64,000 nucleotides of DNA, taken from assembly GCA_000965745.1 (NCBI GenBank), contig CP009479.1, positions 1,684,457-1,748,456 on the forward strand, written 5' to 3'. This DNA comes from an uncultured archaeon (GTDB taxonomy: Archaea > Thermoplasmatota > Thermoplasmata > Thermoplasmatales > Thermoplasmataceae). The notes under the pieces are model-generated. The model was not told the DNA's origin and made no database searches. It saw nothing but the letters and a program-made list of their open reading frames with translations. The translations under genes were made by a program, and so were the position numbers. Position 1 is the stretch's first letter. Every line of letters starts with the position of its first letter. Shown here piece by piece: positions 52,546 to 62,086 of the stretch.

Positions 52546-53823
52546 ATGTCTGGCAGACTGCATATCCCTCCACCTTTCCAGGAAAGAGAAGGCCGCCTGT
52601 ATCTTGATGGCCTTGACCTTGTTGAAATAGCTTCCAGGTATGGAACGCCCGTTTACGTCACTTCATCAGGAAGGATCAGGGAGAATTACAGGAGAATTTA
52701 CAGTGCATTCAAGGAGAGGTATGATAATTTTTCCGTGAAATACGCAGTCAAAGCAAATTCAAATCCACACATAATCTCGGTCCTGGCAGAAGAAGGGGCA
52801 GGAGCTGATGTCTCCAACCTGAACGAGCTTCTTATTGCAGAAAAGTCAGGCATTCCCGCAAAGCAGATCCTCATGTCGCCCAACAACCTCAGCAGGGAGG
52901 AACTTGCTAAAGCCTCCAGCAGGGGTGTTGCGATTAACTTTGACGACATAGGCCAAATGGAAATCATTTCAGACAGCCTTCCGAGTTTAGTTTCGTTCAG
53001 GGTAAACCCCGGCATCGGCAGGGGAGAATTTCCCGGAACAGTAACTGCGGGCCCGGACGCCAAGTTTGGAATCCCTGAGGATCACGTTATTGAAGCGTAC
53101 AGGAAAGCGAAGGATCACGGTGTCAGAAGATTCGGCATCCAGATGATGACCGGTTCCAACGTTCTGGATTCCGGCTATTTTGGTGCGATAACATCAAAAT
53201 TATTTGACATAACAAGAAGAATAAGCGATCATGCAGGCATTGATTTTGAATTCGTGGACATAGGTGGAGGCTTTGGCGTCCCATACAGGCCTGATGAAAA
53301 GGCACTCCCGATCGATGTTGTGGCCGGGGAAGTGTCCAGAGGCCTGAAGGATAAGTTCGCTTCCGTTGGAAAACCTCTCCCTGCACTCTTTGTGGAGCCT
53401 GGCAGGTATCTTGTTGCGGATTCGACGGTGCTGCTCGGCAGAATAACAAACGTGAAGTCATATGGAAAGACATTCATCGGGACTGATGTGGGGATGAATA
53501 CGCTACTGAGGCCCGCACTTTATGGAGCATACCATCCGGTTTCGATTGCCAACAAGCTCGATCATGAAGCCAAAATCACTGCAGATGTTGTAGGGCAGAT
53601 CTGTGAAAACACTGACCGGATTGCCCTTGACAGACGCCTCCCCGATGTTGAGGAGGGAGATATACTGGCAGTTTTCAATGCCGGGGCATACGGATTCAGC
53701 ATGAGCAACCAGTTTAATGGCCACGGAAAGCCCGCTGAAGTCCTGGTCTCCGACGGTAAAGACAAGCTCATAAGGAGAAGGGAAAACATAGATGATCTAC
53801 TGCAGACCGTGGTCCACGATTAA
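52546..53823 (+). CDS. lysA: Diaminopimelate decarboxylase LysA
   Basis: A 425-residue PLP-dependent fold-III decarboxylase. PLP lysine K69 is in KYAVKANSNP; further motifs are GADVSNLNELLIA, RVNPG, KFGIPEDH, DIGGGFGVPY and VEPGRYLV, with the QICENTDRIA segment in place of the usual GPxCESxD and GAYGFSMSNQFN near the end. It converts meso-diaminopimelate to L-lysine and CO2. No other lysine-pathway gene is nearby. Its position beside NlpC/P60 and D-aminopeptidase genes suggests a catabolic or salvage role for diaminopimelate freed from murein; a biosynthetic role is not excluded. Confidence 0.9.
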   Translation: MSGRLHIPPPFQEREGRLYLDGLDLVEIASRYGTPVYVTSSGRIRENYRRIYSAFKERYDNFSVKYAVKANSNPHIISVLAEEGAGADVSNLNELLIAEKSGIPAKQILMSPNNLSREELAKASSRGVAINFDDIGQMEIISDSLPSLVSFRVNPGIGRGEFPGTVTAGPDAKFGIPEDHVIEAYRKAKDHGVRRFGIQMMTGSNVLDSGYFGAITSKLFDITRRISDHAGIDFEFVDIGGGFGVPYRPDEKALPIDVVAGEVSRGLKDKFASVGKPLPALFVEPGRYLVADSTVLLGRITNVKSYGKTFIGTDVGMNTLLRPALYGAYHPVSIANKLDHEAKITADVVGQICENTDRIALDRRLPDVEEGDILAVFNAGAYGFSMSNQFNGHGKPAEVLVSDGKDKLIRRRENIDDLLQTVVHD

Positions 53824-53870
53824 AAAAATTGAAAATATGATTTAAAAAAATATAAAAAATATTTTATTGG
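53824..53870 (-). terminator. AT-rich convergent spacer with T-runs
   Basis: Read on the minus strand, downstream of the stop at 53871, the spacer contains runs of six to seven T, fitting an archaeal terminator for the binding protein gene. On the plus strand after lysA only a short T-run is present. Confidence 0.5.
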
Positions 53871-56666
53871 TTACGTGTAGGACAGGTACTGATACAGCAT
53901 TATGTTGTCCCCGGCAACCATGATATTCTCCTCGTACGTTGTGATCGCAGTCGGATTAATCTGAGGGCTTATCTCCCTCCACTGGATTTCCTGAACGATC
54001 GGAATGGTCAGCGTCAGATTCACGAACTCGCCGTTCATTTTCTGGAACCAGTACTTGGACTGATCCGGAGTGAGTGCTGCCGATCCATTGTTGTAATCAT
54101 TCACAAGGCTCTGCAGGGACATGGCCTCAGTCTTGTTCTGGTATGAATTCGACGTGTTGCCATAGATCCAGTACGGAGTCATGTCAGACGGCCCGACGAA
54201 GGTGGACCCGTTTGTAGGCAGTGCTATTGGAGCCAGGTAGTCCGTGGGGTACGGGTAATCCGGATACCAGTCCTGGATGAATATCGGCATCGGGTTCCCG
54301 TTCGGAACGTCGTATGCATTCCTGACTATCCCAGTTACCTGCTGTATAGTCAGTTTAATGCCAGTCAGGTTGGAGACTGCACTTGCCCATACCGGCAGCA
54401 TGCCTATATCTGAGGTCTTCTGCGTAAGGATAAATACCGGTATCTGGACCTGTTTGCTGTTGTACATTGCCTTTCCGCCTGAATATGTTATTCCGAGGTT
54501 ATTGGACCCATTAAGGAAGTAGTTCCAGTATTGTTTGGCAAGCGTAGGACTGAAGTAAGGCACCGCCGAACCAGATGCATTCAGCTGAGCCGGTGACTGT
54601 GCATACAGCATTCCTGCTGGGAGTGCTCCCGCGAAGCTCTGTCCGAATTTTGTGTGGTAAATAGAGTTTCCCAGTTCGTAATTAAGGTAGTACTGGTCAT
54701 TGAATGCATATGAAAGTGCTTTCCTCACATTCAGGTCAGAGAACAGATTTGAGGGCATATTGGCCTGAGAATCAATGTTCTTTGTCAGCATGGTTGTGTT
54801 AACATTGGCATTGAATGCGTACCACCATATCCCAAGGGATGGATATCCATAAGGCTTTGCCGCTCCACTGTTGTTCAGTGCCTGGACATCATTCCAGTTT
54901 GCTGTCGGGATGCTTGTTCCCTGAGCCTGTCCTGATTTGACTGCCAGGTAAGCCTGTGAAGGCGAGTTGATGTAGTTTATCACAATCTCGTGTATCTTCG
55001 GCTTGGGGTCCCAGGACCCTGGTGACGTGAATTCCGGATTTGCAACCAGAACAACCTGTGAGCTCGGGCTGATATATGCTATCTTATATGGCCCCGTGGC
55101 CAGTACATGGTTCTCCACATACTGGTTGTAATTCCCCGAATCTGCCTGCGACTGGTAGTTCTTGAATCCCTGCGGTGACCACTTTATCCCCGCACCATGT
55201 GCTTCAAGCCACTTTGCACTTGTAATCCATGTTCCGCTGGTTTCCAGTATCTGGAAAACAAGGGCTGCAGGCATTGAGTTCTGGAAATGGAATGTTATTG
55301 AGTTTGTATTGTTGTTCACTGTCATGTTGTTCGTGATGTTGTAGAATGTATTGCTTGAGAAATAGTCTCCCGGAAGCAGATACTGTGCCTGAATCCATCC
55401 CGGTGTCCCTGGTGATCCGCCGTCAAAGAGCAGAGTCCTGGTGAATGAGTACATTACATCCCATGCCGTAACAGGAGATCCATCCTGGAATGAGGCGTTC
55501 TGCCTTATCTGGAATGTAAAGTTCTGTGACGGCCTGAGGTGAACAGTGTATGTGGTTCCCCACGGGGTTGTCTCAGTGTAGTTCTTTGAGTTGTTGTTAA
55601 CCATGCCGTTTGCCATTGACGGCACTGCAGTGGCGAGGGCAGGCAGGAATGAAGTTGCCGATGACTTGTTGAAAGTAAGCAGCCATTGAGCTGTGTTGTC
55701 CAGTATGCTGTATCCAAGAAGATCATAGTTGATAGCCGGGTCGAGTGTTGTATAACCTCCAGGTGCAACCTGATCGTTCACAAAGATGGAGTTGCTGGTT
55801 GGAGGCTGATAAAGTACCGCGTTTTTAAACACCGGCACATCAGTGTAGTAATTTGTGCTGTGAAGCCCCATGGATACGTTAAGCGCGCCTGTGGTTGTGT
55901 TGGCAACATCTGCAGTGTACGTTGTGACTTCTATCACATAGTACCCTTCCTTCATTCCACTCATGTTGAGAAGTGAAGATGAGGATGGAAGCTCATATAC
56001 ACCGGAACTCGAATTGAACGAATAACCAAGCTGTTCAGATCTCATGATGGATCCGTTAAGGTACAAATTGGCTGTCTGGCTGACAACCTGGAAACTCGAA
56101 TTTGAAGGCTGTGTGAAATATCCTATCAGGAATGATGCATGTGAGCCCGGGGAAAAGACCGTGGTCTGATTGATCTCAGGCTGACTTGACCCGGACTGAA
56201 CCAGGTTTACAAGACCTATCGATGAATACTGGTCCAGTGATGAACTGGTGGCTATGACCTTCACCATTGAACCGCTTCCCTCATACACTGAATTTCCAAA
56301 GTTGATTGTGTAGTATATGTAATAGGTTCCAGGGTGTTCATAGACGTGCGAAACAGATATGTTGGTAGTTCCGGAATAGTATATCTTAGTCTGTGTGTGG
56401 TCTCCAAAATAGACAGTCATGTCCTTGAATACTCCATTAGCATGCACTGTGAAATTATACGTGCTGCCCGTGGCTGTTGACGATGCAGCGCTGGCTACAT
56501 TCGCGGAACTTCCCCGGGCCGTAGAATGACCGAAATTCAGTACGGCAAGTCCGGCGATTATGATGACCAGCACCACAATTACCGCAAGGAGCGCCCTGCT
56601 CCCTGAACCTCTCCCCGCTGGTGGTCCAGCCGGGCCAGGTACAATCGGATCTTTTGTATCTGTCAT
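53871..56666 (-). CDS. Membrane-anchored family-5 solute-binding protein with PKD-like domain
   Basis: A 931-residue paralogue of the protein at 27804. A Gly/Pro-rich cytosolic tail (GPAGPPAGRGSGSR) is followed by a membrane helix (about 25-46), a PKD-like domain (MTVYFGDHTQTKIYY) and a long SBP_5 domain with PVTAWDVMYSFTRTL, GSPGTPGWIQAQYLLPG and DWYPDYPYPTDYL. Many sequons suggest heavy glycosylation. It adjoins lysA and the murein-peptide genes and may deliver murein-derived peptides to a Dpp-type channel, but no permease is adjacent. A strong TATA-like tttatatat is centred about 31 bases upstream. Confidence 0.85.
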   Translation of the reverse strand: MTDTKDPIVPGPAGPPAGRGSGSRALLAVIVVLVIIIAGLAVLNFGHSTARGSSANVASAASSTATGSTYNFTVHANGVFKDMTVYFGDHTQTKIYYSGTTNISVSHVYEHPGTYYIYYTINFGNSVYEGSGSMVKVIATSSSLDQYSSIGLVNLVQSGSSQPEINQTTVFSPGSHASFLIGYFTQPSNSSFQVVSQTANLYLNGSIMRSEQLGYSFNSSSGVYELPSSSSLLNMSGMKEGYYVIEVTTYTADVANTTTGALNVSMGLHSTNYYTDVPVFKNAVLYQPPTSNSIFVNDQVAPGGYTTLDPAINYDLLGYSILDNTAQWLLTFNKSSATSFLPALATAVPSMANGMVNNNSKNYTETTPWGTTYTVHLRPSQNFTFQIRQNASFQDGSPVTAWDVMYSFTRTLLFDGGSPGTPGWIQAQYLLPGDYFSSNTFYNITNNMTVNNNTNSITFHFQNSMPAALVFQILETSGTWITSAKWLEAHGAGIKWSPQGFKNYQSQADSGNYNQYVENHVLATGPYKIAYISPSSQVVLVANPEFTSPGSWDPKPKIHEIVINYINSPSQAYLAVKSGQAQGTSIPTANWNDVQALNNSGAAKPYGYPSLGIWWYAFNANVNTTMLTKNIDSQANMPSNLFSDLNVRKALSYAFNDQYYLNYELGNSIYHTKFGQSFAGALPAGMLYAQSPAQLNASGSAVPYFSPTLAKQYWNYFLNGSNNLGITYSGGKAMYNSKQVQIPVFILTQKTSDIGMLPVWASAVSNLTGIKLTIQQVTGIVRNAYDVPNGNPMPIFIQDWYPDYPYPTDYLAPIALPTNGSTFVGPSDMTPYWIYGNTSNSYQNKTEAMSLQSLVNDYNNGSAALTPDQSKYWFQKMNGEFVNLTLTIPIVQEIQWREISPQINPTAITTYEENIMVAGDNIMLYQYLSYT

Positions 56667-56691
56667 TTGTTATCATGGGGGTAAAAAGTTC

Positions 56692-56704
56692 CAATATATA
56701 AAAT
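56692..56704 (-). promoter_or_regulatory. TATA-like box of the 931-residue binding protein gene
   Basis: Read on the minus strand, ttttatatattgg is centred about 31 bases before ATG 56666, the best-looking TATA box in the window. Confidence 0.5.
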
Positions 56705-56806
56705 TCTGTTTTCGTTTCTATAATCCGAATATCGTTATAAACCAGTCAGTCAGAGAGAGGTTACGAAATAATATAATGCCGCCTATCCATGTAATCCCTG
56801 ATTAAC

Positions 56807-57742
56807 ATGAGCATCAAATCAATTGACGGCTGGAATTTTGACAGAATACATTTTTCCTGGAAACCCTCCATGGAACCAATTGATAGCGTTAAAGACGGTG
56901 AGGAATTCGAGGTAAGCGTGCCGGATTCATCAACAATGCAGGTTAAGGAAGACTGGACTACCAGTGATATGGATCATCTGGATACCAGCAAATTCGATGG
57001 AGCAGTAGGCCCTGTTTACGTTGAAGGCGCCGAGGCCGGAGATGTTCTGGAGGTAGAAATCGTGGATATAAAAACCGGAAGATGGGGATGGACATCCATT
57101 CAACCAGACTTTGGCTTCATCAAGAAAAGGTTCCAGAACAGGCTGATCATCTGGAAGATACAGGACGGGGTTGCTTATACAGATGATGATTTTCTCAAAG
57201 GTGTCAGGATAGAGGCAAAACCGTTCCTCGGAGTTACAGGCGTAGCACCTGGGAGCGGGGAGTACGGCATGATACCGCCTCAGTACTTCGGGGGCAACAT
57301 GGATAACCATCTTCTTGTCAAGGGTGCAAAATTGTATCTTCCGGTTCACCAGAAAGGCGCCCTCCTATCCGTCTCAGATCCACATGCTTCCCAGGGCGAT
57401 GGTGAGGTTTGTGGGACGGCAATAGAGACAAGCGCCAATGTAACTCTCCGGGTGAGCGTCCTGAAGGGCAGGAATATGAAATTTCCCAGGGCTGTTTCAC
57501 CCTATACAGACACTGATGAAAAAATCGTGGCTATGGGGATTGCCCCCGATCTTAAGGAGGCCGCATCAATTGCCGTCGACAGCATGATCGAGGAGTTGCA
57601 GACGAAAGGGTTTACCGATGAGGAGGCTTATGCCCTGATGAGCGTGGCTGGCGACCTCAGGATCTCCGAGGTTGTCGATGAGCCCAACTTTGTTGTATCT
57701 GCAACCATGGCTGCCAGGTACGCCAGAAGGGAGCGGGATTAA
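56807..57742 (+). CDS. Acetamidase/formamidase family protein
   Basis: A 311-residue FmdA_AmdA-family hydrolase. Recognisable segments are GPVYVEGAEAGDVLEVEIVDI in the N-terminal half, FLGVTGVAPGSGEYGMIPPQYFGGNMD in the middle, and SDPHASQGDGEVCGTAIETS, which carries the family's metal/active-site residues. Members hydrolyse formamide, acetamide or related short amides to ammonia and the acid. No signal peptide. It is divergent from the binding protein at 53871. Its stop is immediately adjacent to the stop of the convergent P-type ATPase gene. Confidence 0.88.
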   Translation: MSIKSIDGWNFDRIHFSWKPSMEPIDSVKDGEEFEVSVPDSSTMQVKEDWTTSDMDHLDTSKFDGAVGPVYVEGAEAGDVLEVEIVDIKTGRWGWTSIQPDFGFIKKRFQNRLIIWKIQDGVAYTDDDFLKGVRIEAKPFLGVTGVAPGSGEYGMIPPQYFGGNMDNHLLVKGAKLYLPVHQKGALLSVSDPHASQGDGEVCGTAIETSANVTLRVSVLKGRNMKFPRAVSPYTDTDEKIVAMGIAPDLKEAASIAVDSMIEELQTKGFTDEEAYALMSVAGDLRISEVVDEPNFVVSATMAARYARRERD

Positions 57743-60376
57743 CTATCCCGGAATCCCTCCCTTCCTGTATTTTACAAGTTTTACAATTTCCATCCAGAAA
57801 GATGACAGTACAGAGGCTGCAATGATCATCAGCCAGTCCGGAACCGTCAGGGAAGCTGTGCTGAGCAGCACCTGCAGTTCCGGAAATATTGTTATCACTG
57901 CCAGTGCCATGACCACTCCAACTCCCCAGAGAACTATTATCCTGTTTGAGAAAAACCCTTTCCTTAGAACAGGCTCCCTTTCCGTCCGCAGATTCTGTGC
58001 CAGGAAAACGTGTGAGAGGACCCATGTCGCGAATGCCGCCGTCTGTGCTTCTATTACGTTTCCGGTAACAAAGTAGGAGTACAGATAGATGAATGTCACA
58101 GCAACTACAAGCCCGGCAGATCCAAAGATTATGCCGGTCTTCATGCTTCTGCCCAGGAACTTGCTTCCTGTTCCATGGGGAGGCTGGTCCATTATTCCGC
58201 TCTCTCCGCGTTCGGAGACGAATCCACCCAGAGCCGCCACGTCCATGAACAGCTCGATGACAATGATCTGTATGGGTGAGAACGGAAATGGAATGGAAAG
58301 GAGCAGTGGAATTACAAAAATGGAGACAAGAGACATCTTCACCGTTATGTAGTACCTGACCCCCTTTCTCAGCGTGTGGAATATCTTCCTCCCCTCCCTC
58401 ACGGCATCAACGATCGTTGAAAAGTTGTCGTCCATGAGGACCATGTCCGAAGCTTCCTTGGCCACGTCGGTCCCGCGTATTCCCATGGATATTCCTATCT
58501 GGGCTGTCTGAAGGGCCGGCGAATCGTTAACACCGTCTCCGGTCACCGCGACTATCTGGTCAAGCCCCTCCAGGAGTTTCACTATCCTGAGCTTGTCCTC
58601 TGATGTTATCCTGGCAAAGACCGAGACTTTTCCGAGCTCCTCACTGAGGAGATCATCATCCATGTCCTGCAATTGGGTTCCGGTGATCACACGCCCAGTG
58701 TGGTTTATTCCCACACTGTTCGCGATGGACCTCGCTGTCCGGGGGTGGTCTCCCGTAAGCATGATCACCCTGATACCTGCGTTCTGGCATCTCCTGATGG
58801 CGCTCTTTATTTCAGGCCTCGGAGGATCAACAAAACTTATAAGGCCTGCAAAAGTCAGGTCACGTTCGAGGCTTTCCCTCGTGTCCTCCGGATCGATCCC
58901 CTCCCTGAAAGATACAGCGATGATCCTTTCGCCCATTTCAGTCAGGTATTCAACAGATTCCAGTATTCTTTCACGGTCAGCATTTGTGATTTCCCTTGCC
59001 ACATTGTTCTCATAGATCCGTGCGGAACTCTCAACCACAACTTCCGGTGCACCACTGACATATATCGCGTTCTCCCTGTCCTCGCGATAAATGTAGGATG
59101 ACATCTTTATCCTGTTGTCGAAGCCGAATTCCTCGATGACTTCAAACCTCGATCGAAGATGGCCTATATCCGCACCTATTCTGTTTGCATATTCCAGAAC
59201 TGCCACCTCCATTGGGTCCTTGTATTTTGACGACACCCGGATGTCAGAAAGGAGTGTGCCGGTGCACAGCACTCCTATGTCCATGAATTCTGTGGGCGGA
59301 ACACTGGAACTCTCCTTCATTTCCCCGTTGAAGTATGTATGCCCGACGTTCATCCTGTTCTCGGTGATTGTGCCGGTCTTGTCGGTTGCAATCACGGTGA
59401 CATTCCCAAGGGTCTCCGCTGCCCTCAGGCTCCTGACTATTGCATTCTTCCTCGACAGCGCGTAGGCACCCACTGCCAGCGTGACAGAGATGACGATGGG
59501 TAGCTCTTCCGGTACGGTGGCGAACGCCATCGAGAGTGCTGTTATTATCATCAGGTCCAGTGGCTGACCCTCGAAGTATCCTATCAGTGGTATTGACACG
59601 CTGAAGAATATTGCAACAAACGCCAGGATGAAGGCAAGCTTATTCATCGACTCTTCAAGGGGTGTCTCAGGCTCCTCAGCTTCCTCAACCAGCTGGGATA
59701 TCCTCCCGATCTCAGTATTCCTGCCCGTGCCGGTTACTATCATCTTCGCGGTTCCCTGCACCATGAGTGTCCCGGAAAATACCATGTTGAAGAGATCCGC
59801 GATCTGGCTGCCCTCCGGAATCCTGTCATAAAACTTGCTTACTGGAAAGGATTCACCCGTAAGGGAGGATTCGTCCACTTTCGTGTTGTAGGAGTCTATG
59901 AGCCTCCCATCGGCCGGGATACGGTCCCCCGCGGAAAGAATAAGGACGTCACCGGGAACAATGTACCTGCTCTTGATTTCTGTTAATTTCCGGCCCCTGT
60001 ATACCACGGAGGAGAGTGAGGTGAGAGCCTTGAGCGCTTCCATGGACTTCCTTGCCCTGTTTATGTTGAACACTTCTATGATGACCACCAGCAGGACAAT
60101 GACTACGATGGTGAGGGAATCGGCAGGATTGCCTATGAAGGAATAGATGACGGCCACAACAACCAGTATTATGATCATGGGTTCCCGGATTTCCTCCAGA
60201 AGAACATCGAGGAAACCCTTCTTTTTTGCCTCGGTGAGCCGGTTCTGGCCGAACTGCTTCAGGCGTTTGTCTGCATCATCCTGAGTGAGGCCGCCCTCAG
60301 GATCAGTGTGAAGGGAGGATATGAATTCATGCAGCTCCAGGTGAGAAACTGCAACGGGATCTGCTTTATCTGTCAT
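57743..60376 (-). CDS. P-type cation-transporting ATPase, P2 type
   Basis: An 877-residue P-type ATPase. It has the N-terminal cation-ATPase domain, DESSLTGESFPVS (actuator), PEELPIVISVTL in helix 4, phosphorylation motif DKTGTITENRM, VSGAPEVVVE in the nucleotide domain, MLTGDHPRTA and VTGDGVNDSPAL, and a C-terminal four-helix block. The PEELP variant and overall plan resemble calcium-pump-like or PMA-like archaeal and bacterial P2 ATPases. The exported ion (calcium, sodium or proton) cannot be settled from sequence. It is a single gene with convergent neighbours on the downstream side. Confidence 0.88.
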   Translation of the reverse strand: MTDKADPVAVSHLELHEFISSLHTDPEGGLTQDDADKRLKQFGQNRLTEAKKKGFLDVLLEEIREPMIIILVVVAVIYSFIGNPADSLTIVVIVLLVVIIEVFNINRARKSMEALKALTSLSSVVYRGRKLTEIKSRYIVPGDVLILSAGDRIPADGRLIDSYNTKVDESSLTGESFPVSKFYDRIPEGSQIADLFNMVFSGTLMVQGTAKMIVTGTGRNTEIGRISQLVEEAEEPETPLEESMNKLAFILAFVAIFFSVSIPLIGYFEGQPLDLMIITALSMAFATVPEELPIVISVTLAVGAYALSRKNAIVRSLRAAETLGNVTVIATDKTGTITENRMNVGHTYFNGEMKESSSVPPTEFMDIGVLCTGTLLSDIRVSSKYKDPMEVAVLEYANRIGADIGHLRSRFEVIEEFGFDNRIKMSSYIYREDRENAIYVSGAPEVVVESSARIYENNVAREITNADRERILESVEYLTEMGERIIAVSFREGIDPEDTRESLERDLTFAGLISFVDPPRPEIKSAIRRCQNAGIRVIMLTGDHPRTARSIANSVGINHTGRVITGTQLQDMDDDLLSEELGKVSVFARITSEDKLRIVKLLEGLDQIVAVTGDGVNDSPALQTAQIGISMGIRGTDVAKEASDMVLMDDNFSTIVDAVREGRKIFHTLRKGVRYYITVKMSLVSIFVIPLLLSIPFPFSPIQIIVIELFMDVAALGGFVSERGESGIMDQPPHGTGSKFLGRSMKTGIIFGSAGLVVAVTFIYLYSYFVTGNVIEAQTAAFATWVLSHVFLAQNLRTEREPVLRKGFFSNRIIVLWGVGVVMALAVITIFPELQVLLSTASLTVPDWLMIIAASVLSSFWMEIVKLVKYRKGGIPG

Positions 60377-60479
60377 CAGAACAGGGAAATATGTTGACTC
60401 TGTTCATAAGGGCCATACCGAACATGTTATGAAACAGTTCGATATCTTTAAACAGGAGCATAAACCGCCACAATTCAAC

Positions 60480-62015
60480 TCATTCCGCACTGTAAATTTT
60501 TCTTCCTTTCACGTAGGTCTCAAGCACCTTCAAATTGCGAAGTTCATTGAAGTCCAGGGTCATCGGGTCCATACCCACAACGATGAAGTCGGCCATGTTT
60601 CCCTCCCTCAGGGACCCGATTTCGTCATCCAGTACAGCCTTCGCAGATCCTTCCGTGTAAAGTTCTATGGATTTGCTTACGCTGAGCCTCTCATCATCTG
60701 TAACCTGCCCGAGTAAAGTCCCTTCCGATCTCCCCCTGGTTGCTGCTGCATAAACCGTTTCCCATGGATTCAGCGGCTCAACCGGGGAATCGGTCGACAG
60801 TGCCATGTCAAGACCTCTTGAAAGGAGTGTCCTGAAAGGATATGCCATCTTTGCCCTGGATCTGCCAATCCTGTCCAGGGTCCAGAAGTCTGTAATGATG
60901 AAATGTGGCTGCACCACGAGCATCGGCGATATCAACTCAAGCTCATCCATCTGGTCCTGCCTGATGAGTGATGCATGCTCGATCCTGTGTTTCCCCTTCA
61001 GCTTCCTGTACACTTCTATAACGTTGTCCAGGGCCTTGTCCCCTATGGCGTGTGTGGCAATGTGCAGACCTTTTTCCTCGGCTTTTCTTGCAAGCTCCAG
61101 CATCTTCGCCTGGCCTGTTATCTCAATTCCACGGTTGTCAGGATCATCCCTGTATGAGAACGAAAGCAGTGCGGTCTTGGTCCCCAGGGAACCATCGGCA
61201 AAGATCTTCACGCCCACCACCCTCAGCATATCATCATTCTCGAATCCCTTGAAGTTGTCAAGTTCATCCGCATTCAGGTAGGCCCTGACCCTCACGTTGA
61301 GGCTCCCCTCTCTCCTCATGCGTTCAAGGAACTTCAGGGACCCAAGTGAGCAGCTCACGAAGCCCACAGTGGTAACTCCCAGCCTCGCAGCCTCATTGAG
61401 TGCGTCTATCAGCATAGTACAGCTCTGGTCCTCCTCGCATTTCTCCTTTATGGCGCGGTCAACGTATTCGAATGCTTTCTCCCTCACCACTCCAGTCAAC
61501 TCGCCTTCACTCATCTCAAGGTCGCCGGACCTGTGAAACCTGTCTTTCAGCTCGAGCATATCAATCGCCTTGGTATTCAGCACAGCAGAATGGAGGTCCA
61601 CCCTGCTCAGGTACACAGGCCTCTCCTTCTCTATCTCTTCAATATCCATCCTGGTTGGCATCCTGTGCTCCTTGAACCTGTGCTCGTCCCAGCCATGCCC
61701 GATCACCCACCCCATCATGCCATGGGATCCCCTGATCTTTGCCTGCAGCTCAGTGATGGATGATACGCCTACGAGATCTATCTCGTTAAGGTACTCGCCA
61801 AAATTGTCCAGGTGCATGTGTGCGTCGATGAACCCCGGGAGGATCACCCTTCCCTTCAAATCAACAACTTCAGCGTCCTTTCCGGCCTTACTGCGCATGC
61901 TGCCCTCTTTTCCAAGAGCGGTTATTCTGCCGTCCCGGACAACCATCGCCTCGACATGCCCGATCGGATCAAACGATGTAAAAATCTTCGCGTTTGTAAA
62001 AATGGTGTCTGCCAT
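60480..62015 (-). CDS. Amidohydrolase, YtcJ-like
   Basis: A 511-residue amidohydrolase-superfamily enzyme. The start is ATG 62015 (MADTIFTNAKIF), preceded by a G-rich gagggggaga; an upstream frame to 62048 begins only a few bases after a TATA-like cttaatatgg and is unlikely. Motifs: IDAHMHLD (HxH metal site), WVIGHGWDE, THAIGDKALDNVI, HRIEHASLI and STDSPVEPLNPW. YtcJ-type proteins hydrolyse N-substituted amides such as long-chain acyl or formyl derivatives; the physiological substrate is unclear. No signal peptide. It lies in a region with other amide hydrolases. Confidence 0.82.
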   Translation of the reverse strand: MADTIFTNAKIFTSFDPIGHVEAMVVRDGRITALGKEGSMRSKAGKDAEVVDLKGRVILPGFIDAHMHLDNFGEYLNEIDLVGVSSITELQAKIRGSHGMMGWVIGHGWDEHRFKEHRMPTRMDIEEIEKERPVYLSRVDLHSAVLNTKAIDMLELKDRFHRSGDLEMSEGELTGVVREKAFEYVDRAIKEKCEEDQSCTMLIDALNEAARLGVTTVGFVSCSLGSLKFLERMRREGSLNVRVRAYLNADELDNFKGFENDDMLRVVGVKIFADGSLGTKTALLSFSYRDDPDNRGIEITGQAKMLELARKAEEKGLHIATHAIGDKALDNVIEVYRKLKGKHRIEHASLIRQDQMDELELISPMLVVQPHFIITDFWTLDRIGRSRAKMAYPFRTLLSRGLDMALSTDSPVEPLNPWETVYAAATRGRSEGTLLGQVTDDERLSVSKSIELYTEGSAKAVLDDEIGSLREGNMADFIVVGMDPMTLDFNELRNLKVLETYVKGRKIYSAE

Positions 62016-62086
62016 TCTCCCCCTCTTATGAAAAGTACCTACTACCATATTAAGGCTTGAGGCTTAAGATGTAGGCTCAGAACAGT

